Source: Strongylocentrotus droebachiensis (lineage: Eukaryota; Echinodermata; Echinoidea; Camarodonta; Strongylocentrotidae). Taken from it: a stretch of 64,000 bases of DNA. Position numbers and translations under genes: made by a program. The notes under the pieces are model-generated. The model was not told the origin of the DNA. It made no database searches and saw only the letters and a program-made list of their open reading frames with translations. Shown one piece after another: positions 1-13,000 of this stretch; position 1 is the first letter of the stretch, and each line of letters begins with the position of its first letter. The stretch lies in NCBI GenBank assembly GCA_035222895.1, contig JAVYIG010007861.1, positions 32,244 to 96,243 of the forward strand, in the 5' to 3' direction.

Positions 1-189
1 TCAAGAACCTCCTAAGATTTACAAATAAATGGCACAAGTGAATTCTCAAAATAATATCGAAAATGGCCAACGCCTTTAACAGAATTATTTATATCCTGCA
101 AATGTAGATATGCAATAAATTCTGATCCTATCAGATGTTATTAAATACAAGCCAGGTTATTCTCCTGTTCATTAGTCTATAATAGGATC

Positions 190-582
190 TTAAAGATAAA
201 CTTTAGTACCGGTAATGCAATTGCATTGTGAAAGAAAAGGTGTGGAAAGGATCAGAAACAGTTGATCATGTAGCATGTAAGTATTGGTGTGCACTGCAAG
301 GTTCTAGAGTCATCAAAATCATAATAAATTTGACCGAGTCTTGGTAAAGTAACACGCACTGTACACAGAAAACTATATATGGGACAACACGCATGGTGTC
401 AGGGCTGGTACTACCTTGATTTCCTTGTCTTTCTATGCTCATTACTCAGCCAGTATACATTTTCTTCCAAAATTGTTTGGCACATGACATTTATTTGTAA
501 TCTTGAACATTCGGTGTAAGTTTCGTTTGATTCTGTGAGAATTAATTTTCTTTTTTTTACCAGAACTCAAGTTTAGCTTTAA
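190..582 (+). repeat. MITE, TTAAAGATAAAC family, copy 1
   Basis: This 393-base element has imperfect terminal inverted repeats TTAAAGATAAACTTTAGT and ACTCAAGTTTAGCTTTAA. The interior is nearly identical to the copy at 52962-53355. It has no coding capacity. Confidence 0.75.
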
Positions 583-783
583 ATGCAATCAGAAGTGAGA
601 TCTATTTAACCCTCAAGAGGATTGGTTATTTCTCTCAGCAATGGTAGGGCGGATTCCACCACCCAGGATCTCAACAAGATCTACAGCACATGCATGTCCA
701 ATTTCCTGTATTTCAATTGGACCAATTTTCCACAAATAGTTTTAATCTGAAAAAATCTTTGAATGTCTGTTACAAAAAAATAC

Positions 784-1092
784 CTTCTGATTTTCAAGCT
801 GTTGATTGAGAGTCATTTGATCCATGTCTGGTGAGAGCATCATATCCTTGGCATCGGCTATCCTTTGGAACAGATCCATGAGACCACCCTGATAGTTCTG
901 CCATCTCCTTGTCTCATTCTCCAAGGTGTCCTTGCGTTCCTGGGCGGTACTAAGCATATCCTGGAAGTCTTTTTTCAGGTCATCTGCTTTGTCCTGGTGG
1001 ATAGGGTCCTTCAGCACTTTGGCAAGAGCTGGACCAGAAGACATCAAGGCCTCTACACTTTCAATAGTGTCTGGGACATCTTCCAGTAATGC
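784..1092 (-). CDS. Spectrin-repeat gene, exon holding a full repeat (103 codons; last one in window)
   Basis: The exon starts ALLEDVPDTIESVEALMSSG and contains RRWQNYQGGLMDLFQRIADA, ending NQQLENQK. Acceptor CTAAAATGTAG, donor GTATTT, phase 0-0. The gene must continue 3' beyond position 1, since no stop or terminal domain is seen. Confidence 0.82.
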
Positions 1093-4000
1093 CTACATTT
1101 TAGCAGAAAAGAATAATAGTGACATTTCTCTGTTATAAAAATTAAATTATGATAAATTAATAATAATAATAATAGTTCGTTTATAGCGCATTTCACGAAG
1201 CACTTTACAGATATATTATCACCACTGTCATCGGATACAGGTTTACCCGCACATAATCTATGCACATTCTCCACTTCCTGGGGAGCATTCCAGCCAGGCA
1301 TCATTTTTACAATCTAACTTAATCTAATTTAATCATCTAACCACATTTACTTTCGCCTACTACCGGGTACCCATTTAACACCTGGGTGGAGAGTGGCAAA
1401 AGTAGATCAATGTCTTGCCAAAGGACATAAGTGCCGCCGCGGGACTTAAACCGCGGACCTTGTGATCCTCGACCCCTCTATGACACAAATTTAGGATTTT
1501 ATTCTACTTCTGCAGTAGTATTAGTGGAATAATCAACAAGATAATTAGCCTGATGAACCACTCCAGATGACATTTTAAGACGAATATTGTACTGGTATGT
1601 ATACTTTCTGCTGTTGTTTTTTAGCATATATAGAATTTAAGCTCAAAGAAGTAATCATGAAGTGTTTTATTGTACTTATACAGGCAATCTGTCAATGACT
1701 ATCAACAAAATAAAATTAAATTAAATATTGCTGTAAAATAGAAGAGCTATGCTACTAACATCAACTAATAGCTAGAGTAAATGGGTTGAACATTTTAATA
1801 AAATGTAAACCACAGGATTGAAAAGGCAAGGGTCGATTCACTAACCCTGTGTTCCTGCAGTTGACGCAAGACCGTAGGCATATTGCCCAGGCTCAAGGTA
1901 GGCTTCACCGTATCAACTCCTTGATCAAGCCACCTTTCCACTGCTTCCTTGGCACTTTGGTGCTGCTTCCACGGCTCCATGGCTTTGATCAGTTCATCGG
2001 TCATCTGGTCAGTGGTGTGAATGACCTCTGCTAGATTGGTCTGAAGGGATGCAATGGTAGCCTTGATGGCACTGCGTTCGTCTGGTCTGTTGGTCTGGTC
2101 CATCAGTTGCTGGGCGACGTACTGAACAGAGTGCATGACTAACTGAGCTGACTCCAACGACTCCTGTAAATTCTGCCATTAGTGATCAACACAGAAATTC
2201 ATTTCATATATGTCCTAATTTCTTTCAAAGAAAAACCAGACCCCTTCATTCCATGTCTGGTGAAACTGAGTTCCCGCTGTAGCAGTAGATTGCTGTCAGT
2301 GTTAATAAAAAAACAGTGTACACTGTTTTCATAATCTGTCCTATATTTATTTTTCAGAGAAGAGCCGGACTCTGTCATTAAAGCATCTACCTAAAGACCT
2401 CCAAACTAGGATTTCAATAAAGATTTAGCAGATAGTCTGATCAAGTACATAGAATATTCTTTATGATTCTTGATCATTACACTAATGACCGCTAAATTAC
2501 ATTTTTATAATATCAAATTATATCACTTATTCAAGATAACACAAACTGACACACAAATAATAATAATGATAATAATAATATTCTACTTTTATATAGCGCC
2601 CAATACATTGATACAACAATGTGCCCAAGCGCTTTACAGATATATTATTTACCTGGTCATCGAATTTAGGCTTACCAGCACACAATGTATGCACATTTTC
2701 CACTCCCTGGGGATCATTCCAGCCAGTCGCTTTTTTACAAGTGCACACTTGCTCATCCAACCACATGAAATTTTGCATCCTATCGGGCACAAATTTAACA
2801 CCTGGGTGGAGAGTGGCAAGTGCAGGTAAATATCTTGCCAAAAGATATTAGAGCCGTGTCGGGATTCAAACCCTTGACCTTCGCATCTCCAGTCAAGCGC
2901 CTTAAACCACTCGACCACAACACTCCTGATATAGGAGAATTATAATAAAGCAAATGTTCGCTGAGATACTGTGATGAAGTGGATGAAAGCAGTAACTCTA
3001 TAAGAATAGAAAGAGCAATTACCTCATGTTCCTTTTTAGCATCTGGCACATCAAAGATATGTTTGTTCAACAGCTCCTTTGCTTTGTCTACAGCTTGCTC
3101 TGTATTGCAAGTCTGTTGCTGGAATAAACACCTCATCTTCTTGGCCTCATTTAATTCCTGGATGGTGGAGTCTAGCTGGTTGTTCAGCTTTGATTTCTGC
3201 GATCGGAGATCTTCAAGTTTCTCTGAGATGCTAGATGGAGGCACTGAGTTAAGGTCTTTGTACTTCTGATGCTGCTCATTACACAACTCCTCTATGTGAT
3301 CTAATTTGGGCAGGAGCTCTGACTTCACGGCCTTAAGTAAACAAGGAACATGTGTTAAATGCATAAATACTATTTCCTAGGCAACTTAAATCTTTTATAA
3401 TAATGTGATAATAATCATTCCAAAGGGTAATGGGAATGACTTTGAAAGTGCTCCTCAGGTCAAGACTATACCCAATTTTAAATAGAATTGCACCATTGTT
3501 AAATGGTTGTAAGTAGATTACCTTAGAGAAAGAACCTTGCTCTTTTTCGTATTGAATGTTTATTTTTAGAAAAATATGTTTGTGATGTTTTTGTGGAAGT
3601 CTTTGCTAATATGTTTTGCAGGTATGATCTTAAAAACAAACAAAAACATAAACAAAACACATGTCAGGGATGCCAGCTAGAATCGATCAGAGGGCCTGAA
3701 AATCACCTAGAATGAGCTAGTTTGTACACAAAATAGCCTAAACTGTGGCCTGAAAATAACTTGCCAGGGCATTCAAGACAAACGGATCTTACTTCAAGTT
3801 GGTTTATTCTCTCTTCTGCATCTGAAACAAGGGGTCCAATACTAGCAGTTTGTTCTTCCAGAGTTTCTCTGCCTTGAATAAAATTGGCTAATGATTCATC
3901 TGCCTCTGTTTCAAATGCTGCCCTCTCTGAGAGTTCTTTCTCTATGTTGTCTTTAAGTCTAGCTGCAGAGTCATGTAACCTGTCAAATAGAAATAGTTAC

Positions 4001-7000
4001 AAATGTTCAATACATAGCTTTGACATATATATATTCATCTCATATTCATTCCTCAGAGTGAGGCGCGATAGCTCAGTCGGTAGTGCAGTGGTCTCGTAAT
4101 CCGGTGACCCGGGTTTGAAACCAAGGCGATGCGCTAGTGCCCTTTGGTAAGGCATTAATCCTCACTACCAGGTCCCTCGGAGAGGACCTAAAGCCGTCGG
4201 CCGTCTGGTTGCTTACTTACAAGCATTTATGCTTTCTTTGCAGTCAGGTAAAATAACCATCACATTGATCTACACATATCATTATTTCATGGTTTAGATT
4301 GAAGATGCATTCTAAATTATCAATTTTTCTTCACCACACCACTAAGAATAGTATAAGAAGCACCTTAATTTGAAGCATCTTTGTCTTACTTGTGATATCT
4401 ATTCACTGACTCCTGTGTGTCTCTCTGCACTGGATGAATTTCATCAGACTGGCCCAGCACACTCTCAAGTAACTTGTTTGATGCAACTGTTACCCTTGAT
4501 GGTAGAGTCTCACCATTATCCAAAATTTCCTTGGCAGCCTGAATCAACAGATAAAGTATATTGCTTGTTAAGCCTTCTCTTCATGAATAACCGAACAAAA
4601 GTACAAGCTTCAGTAAGAGTAAAACTCAGATCTCAAGTTGTTGCATGCACATACCAATGATGGAGTTAAAAACATATAGATATCACCATTGCCGCAAGTT
4701 ATTTCTATCTTCATGTACAGTTTCATATGTTATTGCCTTCATGCATTTTGATCCTTAGCTTGCTATTTTTTTAACAGTGAACTAAGACTAGCATTTAGCT
4801 ACAGAAGAAACAAGATGGATCTTCGAAAGGGATGCCTGCGCCATAGAGCGATTTTACGAACCAAAACAGATGCAATTCTAAAAATTCAAGTTTGATTGTA
4901 ATCCATTAACAGGTTCTCAGAATATCATGATTACAAGCTATTTTTCAATGGTTTTGTAGAAGCTTTTACAATTTCCATAAGTTGGGTATCAATTCTCATT
5001 TCATCAAATGTCCCATTTGCAGGCCCCAAAAATGAAAAGGTTAAATTCCAACGCCATTTGAAAGATAATACTAATTTAGAACATCCCTAAAAAAAAGGGG
5101 GGCTTGAAAATGTCTTTAACCCTTACTGTACTGGGGGGGTGGCCTGGGAGGCCCCCCCCCCCCCCCCCTAGACATTTTCGGAGATTGCGCCGCAACCGCT
5201 TGGAATTTTGAATTGTCGTTTCATGACTATTTTCCCTCAAGTCTCGGATATACCTGTGAGGTGTTACATAACAATTAGTATGTGCATGTCATCAAAAATA
5301 TGCTATAATTGCATATATTCATGTACAAGCAGAAATGTGAATACAGGTTTAGATGTATTTCTCCCTAAGTAAAAGTAACTTGATGTATTCAAGAACAAAA
5401 GAATACATTAGAAATAAAACAATAGATATAATAAGAAATAAATATTTGAAAATCGCATCAAATTTGCATAAATTATCATTATTAATTACATAAAAATAAC
5501 TATTTTGTGTTAGAAAAGAAGTTTCATATGAATAATGAGTTTCAATTAACATTCAAAAAGTGGAGTCTGACAATTTTTGAAATGATTCTAGTTCCCTGTA
5601 TATTTCCAGATTTGATATTCATGAATGCGTATTCATAATTTATGCAAATTAACCTATGCATTTTCAAATATCATACAAATAATGTAACCTCATGAATTAG
5701 AAATGAAGGAAATATTTATTCAATACATCTTCAACATTCTTCACAAGTCTACAGACAAATATGTAGAGTTTTCTGTAAAATGCATAAAATTAGCATTTTG
5801 CATAATTAATAAGGCTATAATGACAACAATTTGCATATTAGGAACAAACTAATTATACCATCTTGTTCCTTACGTAAATATCTACAAACATGCAAATTTT
5901 CATGTTCATCGGACTTTCTACAGAATTTGATGTTGGCTGCAAAAGGGACATAGTATCTTTAACATGTATGTATTTTAATAATGAAGCACAAATACATATA
6001 TTAATCAAATGATCAAAGTGTGGACAGGAGGCATACCTTCACAGATGAAAGTTTTCCTTGGAGATCATTGATATCAGCTCCAAGTGAGACCGATACAGGC
6101 ATTGCATCCTCCGCCTGACCTAGTACCTCTAGCAATTCTTGTCTCCTGTCATTGTAGTCTATCCAGACCTGTTCCTGGTCCTCAACCCTGGTCCTGTCAC
6201 TCTCTACCTGTAGCTGCAGGGAATCAAAGAGGTCCTCCAGAGATTGGATCAAGGAGGATACCGACTCCCGACCAGTAGGATTCCCCTCCTCCAGGATTGG
6301 TTGGGAGTAGGAATGCAGAAGCTTCAGCTGAGTCTCTTGAGATTGTAAAATGTTTTCAATCTCCTAGAAAATGACAGTGGAATAATCAAAGATTGAAGGG
6401 GGAAAAAAAGCATTATCATACATATTTGATTCAATCATTTATTACCAAAATCATTGTCACATAGATACACAACAAGTAAACAATGTTATATCGACATCTT
6501 TTGGTTAAAAAAACTGACAATATAGTATATCAATGATCCAGGTTAAAGATACTATGTCCCTTTTGCAGCCAACTTCAAATTCTGTAAAACGTTGCAGGGA
6601 TTATGAATATGTCGTGTATGTCCTATCTGTGAATAAGTGTAAAATGTAAACATAAAGAAGTGTCCTAGTATTCAAATTATCCAAGGAAACCTGTTTACCT
6701 TCTAGACTTCACTGTTAGACACTATTGAGTGACTGACCGACATCTTTTTTTTCTTTCGTAATAACATACAAATAATGAGCTGTAACAGGTACATGAGCAT
6801 TTGTCTACATCAATAACCTACTACGGTACTTGTAATGGCCAAATTTAAACTGATTGAATCTTTGTGCAGCACAAAACGTATGACCATTCGGTAAAAGGGT
6901 CTGAAAATCTGACTTACTTAAGCGATTGCAAGCGTAAATATCCATAAATGAATGGTACACGCCATTAAAACTAAAACAACAACAACACAACACGCAATCA

Positions 7001-10000
7001 CTTAAGTCGATTTGACAACTAATTGTCATTATTTTCCCACTAAAAGACATTTTCAAGCCCTTTCGTTTTGAGGGAAGATCTAAATTAGTATTGTCTTCCA
7101 AATGCCATTGGAATTTAACCTTTTCATTTTTTGGGCTTGCAAATGGGACATAGTCAAATTATGGTATAGAGGGCGCTACACAAAATAATTTTTTGTGAGA
7201 TAATGAAAAACTGAGTGTCAAATTTGAAGGAACATACAATTTAAATGACAAAATCATCTTTGTTTCATCAAAATCGGTTTAGAGATGGCTCAAATATCCA
7301 TAAATATAACCATTTATAATATTTGTGGGGCTCCAATCACGTTGTAGGCCACCGTGGACAAAACGGGATGGACGTGAGACAACGCGGGGGGCGGAATGGA
7401 CAAACGTGACAAATTTAGAAGTGATTGTCATGGATGCCGGGCCAGATTTTTTAAACTGTCAAAAAATATGCCACAGCAGTCCCAGTGCGGATGAGAAACC
7501 TAGTAGGCTGTAGTAAAACGGGGTGAATGCAACAAAACGTGACAGTACATAATAACAAAAAAACTTGAATACATTAAAAATAATGGTCAAAACCCTACGG
7601 CGCACTACGTTTTGGGCAAACAGGGCTGCCATGGCCGCCGGGAACATAATGTAAACCTAGAAATAGGCTCTTGGTAATTGAGTAAAGTAATGAAAGACAA
7701 TCAGAATATTTTGTGCCAAATGTATTATTCTTAACAAACATAGTTACCTTATTGAGTTGTTTATTATCCTGTGCTTGAGGTAAACTGGTTGGTGTTCCAT
7801 ACACTGCTCTCTCCTTGACAACATTTAAGGCCTTCTCCACATCATTCACTCCACTTAAAAGGTCCTGCCATTTTCCAAGAAATTTGTGCAGTTTTTCCTC
7901 ATACTCCCTTGCTCCAAAATCCACAGATGAGAGCCTCGAGTTGAGATTGTTCAAATCAGCTTTCATCTCTTCTCGTACAGAGGGTGTCAGTGAAGAAGAC
8001 AGGCGATCAGCAAGATCTACCAGGTCATCCATCTTGTTCTGGTACACTAGTACCTGAGAGAAGAATTGCTGTAACAGGAAAATAATGTTTACAATTTTGG
8101 GTTATTCTACATAAAGCCTACGGGTGAGGTTGGTAGTGTGAGATTCATGACACCAAGGAATGAGTTAAGAATTAACTTTAAATGATCCATACTAATGTCA
8201 GAATATAAACATTGCTTTTTGTACTAAATTACAATGTATTCCTTCTTCTACTCTGTACGTACATCATTTGATGTATTAAACATACCCTGTGCTGATGCAA
8301 ATCCTGCTCTCCATGAGGATAATTGATTCCACCTTGAGCCTCTTTTAGCATTCCCTCTCCCTCCTCAAGCCATTTCTTGACCTCTGCCCTCTGACTCTGT
8401 AACTCTTCCCTCAGGTTGACAGCCTCTATCAGGTTGGTTCCTCTGTTCCTGGAGGCCTGGAGAAGGTCTAGGTGAAGGGTGTCCAAGGTCTGAAGCTGAT
8501 CCTGGAGCTTTGGAGTGATGGGTTCACCCAAGTCTGCAAACTTGGCATTGGCAGAGATGATGAGGGCTTGGGCCTGCTCTAGAGTATGGTCCATCTTGGG
8601 TTGGTTGGTCTATATTACCAGGAACATAACAATTTGTATTAAGGTACGGATATTATCATCATCATCACTAAGATGAAGACTGTGCAATCTTTGGAGATCT
8701 TATAAAAAGGCTTAATGATTTAACTCAGCTCTGGTAATCTGCACATGATTACCTTCACCTGTTGATATCATTTATATTGTGCATATTCTTTATTTTAATT
8801 GTATTTTCATTATTTATACATCTAATTAGTTAAATCAGAACTGATTTTATTATTTACTATATAAATCTATGTATCTACCTATTATTGCTTAGTCCTCCAA
8901 GACAAAGCAGTCATTCGAAACAAAAAATCACAGATGTGCATACCTCCCAACACCCCGCTATACCCGTCACGCTCGCACAACGCCAGCATGTAAACTTCCT
9001 CTCTTAAAGCGGTCCCAGATACAGAACAGGGACATGTTGCTAACAAGGAGAGGGGCCGGAGGGAGGGACATAGGTAGATACATAGATTTATATAGTAAAT
9101 AATAAAATCAGTTCTGATTTAACTAATTTACCACAATAAATCATATGTATCTACCTATTATTGCTTAGACCAACACAGATGCAAGCGGGAGGCATGTCCC
9201 AAACAAAAAAGGTTAGCGGGGAACCAACGAAGACGAAGCCACCAACAACGATGCCGTAGCAAAACGCTCCTCACTCGCCGGCACATCCTAAAGATAGCAC
9301 GCGATGAACGTATTCGGCGACAACCAAAAGGCAGCCTTCATAATATCATGAAGGGCAACCCCAAAACAAAGCCCAGGAGGTACCAAGACCCCTGGCATCA
9401 TGCGCACGAGGACGCACACCCTCCGAGAGGGCCTCGGGACCCGCAGTCTGAACCGCCTCCACCATCCATCCAAAGATAGATTCCCACGAGACAGGTGAGA
9501 CGGGCTCCCGCCTGATAAGAAAAAGCAGAACGCTATCAAGGCAAAAACCAAAAACCCCAGAGGGGTAAGGAGAAAACTGATCCACCTACCGACTCCTCTC
9601 ACAGAGGAGTAGGAAGGGAAAAGGACAGTGGGAGTCTAGCCACCAACAGGCAAAGACCCCGCAAAAGACTAACAACAGCACAGAGCTTCACAGAAGCCGA
9701 GCTTAGCAAAACGGATCCCGAAACAGACCGAGAACCAGAAACACCAGAAAGTGTAACCGAGTCCAACCAAGATACCCCGGGGGCAGGGGCAAAGCCCCCA
9801 CCAGCCCCCTGGGCGGTCGGTGGCCTTCTCAGATGAGGCCAAAATCGGAGACACACAATCCGAAAACAAACGCTTCCTACCCTATGCCGAAACGTCGGGT
9901 GACGAAGCCTGCCCAAACACCTTAAAAGGCTGTAGGGTTTTAGCTACAGAACCAGCCCGATCATCACTATCATGCTACACCGCACCAGGCTGCAACACTT

Positions 10001-13000
10001 GTTGGTAGAAACCACCCCGTGACCGGGGGCCCTCTGTCACGTAGGCAACTCAACAGAGAACCCGAAACACATAAGAAAACCGTCAGACAGAGTCCAAGTC
10101 AGACTGACGGACCGAGGGCACCAACCTCCCAAAACGGGGCAAGGCGCCGATAGTAGCTGCCCCCAGAGGAGCACTAAATAAACAGCCGGAGGCTTAACCC
10201 CAAACAAGAGCCGACGGCACAAGGTGGCAAGCCAACACAGCAACAGGCAATCTGGGCCTAAAAGGTCTAACGGATGCCGGAGAAGTAACACCCGAGACTC
10301 ATAAATCAAACCCGAAACTGAGTCAGGCATATGACCGGGGCCGACTCAAAAGCCGTCCTAAGCACGGGCAAGAAAAAAGGAGTAAACCTCCGCCTGAAAA
10401 ACCGCGAAGCCCGCCGCCAGGTTTACTGAAACTTCAGTAACCCAACTAACAACTCCCATAAACATGGTGACAACTTACACGCCACAGCAGACACACTCGC
10501 AAACTCAGCGAATACAACTGACAACGAGTACGGTGCGACCGAGTCCGGCCCAAAGCCAGCCGGCGCACGGGCAGAAATAGGCACCAAGCCCTCGCTCGAA
10601 CGGGGTGATAAATTTGATGCCAAAAATATTGGCGTCTGCCGGAACAACTGGAAGCCCCAGTAGCCCGAGCGAAAGAAATATCAAACCCCCCCAAAAAAAA
10701 CTCAAAGCCGCCTGAGCGGAAACAGAAACGGCCGACTGAAACGTTTGACGCTAAACCCTGGCCGCCAAACCACCACTCCGCCTTCTCAGCCGGAGGGAAC
10801 GGAGCAGTATCGCCTCCCCACTCCAACGAAAGACTTAGCGAATAGAAACACCTCGCTTGAGAAAACGGGGTCACTCGCGAACCCAATGATGGTTGTGAAA
10901 CCAGGGTCAATTTCGCCCCCGACGACACGAATTGCTGTATTACGCACAGCCCGCGTCTCCTACGAAGCTGGCCGGTCCGGACAAGACAGCACGGCTTGTA
11001 ACAGAATTATATCCCCGGCAACAGCCCTATTAAACTGCCACTCATGGGGGATGGACACAGTCCGAACTCGGCGGAACAGTAGTCGTTTGTCAAAACGCCC
11101 CGAAGCTCAGCCTGAGCGGAGGCAGAAAAGGCAGACATCGGCGAGAATTTCGACTTCGCCTTCTTAGCTCCTGTCCCAGCCGAAACTTGGCGGACGAGCC
11201 CTTCCGTTTCTTACCCCTAAAAACGGGGGACGTAACAAACTCCACGGCCCTGCCAGAGCCATAGCTCTAGCTACCGGGCAACGTAACCATGGCCGCGACC
11301 TCCACCGCCTCTCCCTCCAAAAGCGGGGGACGAAGCGAACTTCGCGGCCGTGCTAGAGCGTCAGCTCCAGTTCACGGAAAGTCAAAGCGAGCCTGAACAC
11401 TTTCATTTCACGGCGGTGATTACATGCATCTCGCTAGAGAAAAAACAGGGCCCCTCTCGACAAAGTTGGTCGTGAAAAGCCGGAACAACTCCGCGCTCAA
11501 CAGCACAAACTTAGCTCCAGCCCCAGCCGAAAACGGGTGGACGAGCTCTTCCGCTTCTTACCCCCAAAACCGGAGACGAAGCGAGCTACACGGCCGAACT
11601 AGAGTTTAAACTTAAGCTAAACAGGCGGTGTGAACAGGGCAACAAGCTCTGTCGCCTCTCACTCGTAGATACAGGCGGCGAAGTGAGCTACACGGCCTCA
11701 CTATCCATAACCCAACTTTACGGCCGGTGTGAATAGGGCCTCGAGCCCCTCCGCTTCTCACCCGTAAAAAACGGGTGGTGAAACGAGCTTCACGGCCCTA
11801 TACTAGAGCTTCAGCTTTAGCTTTACGGGCGGTGAACATGATACGAAAACGACACACCGAGAGGGGCCCAAAAACCACCTCCGCACTAATTACCTCTGCT
11901 AAAAGAGGAGGCTTAACAAACCACGAGCTGGGTACCATCCCTTCCAACTACCAGGCGATCGTTCAAAAACGAAACAAAGCCTCAAACTAATGTCCCCACA
12001 AAGGAACAGATCAGCCGTACGTGGCAATACCCTCACAAAAAGATGGGATATCACGCAAAAAGTCCGCCCTGCACGAGAAAATAAATTCCTCAAAAGAGGT
12101 ATAGAATCCGGAGAAGAACGCTGTCGAAACAGCGAAAACGGAACACTACCACCAGCACTGGGGCGAGAAAAGTAACACAAAGATACGTCTCTTACAAAAC
12201 CCTCGCGTCAGAGCCCAGACCCGAAAATCGACCCGGGCCCGAGGCCAGCTGCGAACCCTCCAAGACAACGGAGGCCGAGTCCCAGTCACACTGACAATCC
12301 AGCATGACCGAATCATACGGCTGAGGGAATAAAACCCCACTGAGGTAAACAACCCCTCACCCAGCAGAGCGCCGAGAGAAACGGGCGCCGGAGAAACAAA
12401 GTCTAACCGAGCGCCTGTAAGAGTCAAAGATTCTGAAGTCAGAATAGCGGTACTCGACAATTCAGAAAAACAATTTGAATCCGAAGACAAAAGACAGGCT
12501 CCGCTACACCACTAGCCGGAGCACGGGGGACGGAAAAAACCGCACCCGATACCGTGCCGGGTGACAAATTTGACATCAAAGTTTGTTCACCCGCCGATAC
12601 AGATGGGGCGCCCAGCTGACGGAACAACTGCAACATGAGAGCCCTGAGCTCTGCCTGCGCAGAACTCGACAAAGACGACACCGGCGTCGATTTCTTGCCT
12701 TCTGAGCCCGCGAACCAGCCAAAGCATGGACGCTCGAACTCTTCCGCTTCTTACCCGTAGCAACGGGGGACGAAGGGGACTTCTCGGCCTAGCTAGCTTT
12801 CTCAAGCATAGCTCCACGGCCAAACTGACTCGAACCGTCACGCTTTACTGTTTCTATAGAAACGTGAGCGAGACCTTGGCGACAGAGTTCCAGCCACACC
12901 AACAGCCTAAAGCTGAGGCCAGAAAACCAGTGAGTCAAACGACTCCTCTCCCGGAGACGCATCGAGAGAAGCGGGCGCCGTAGACACAAAGCCTAACGAA

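Noticed and set aside
2855-2925. Possible tRNA gene (Ser/Leu-like) on the minus strand
   Set aside because: Box A and B words are present, but the acceptor stem does not pair by eye and a SINE body follows directly. I treat it as the head of a SINE.
1157-2925. CRISPR-like array from the repeated TGGGTGGAGAGTGGCAA words
   Set aside because: Only two dispersed copies occur, within SINE bodies, in a eukaryotic genome. There is no regular spacer pattern.
4059-4135. Possible tRNA gene on the plus strand
   Set aside because: The same sequence recurs inverted at 48100-48275 together with a long non-tRNA body, which marks a SINE.
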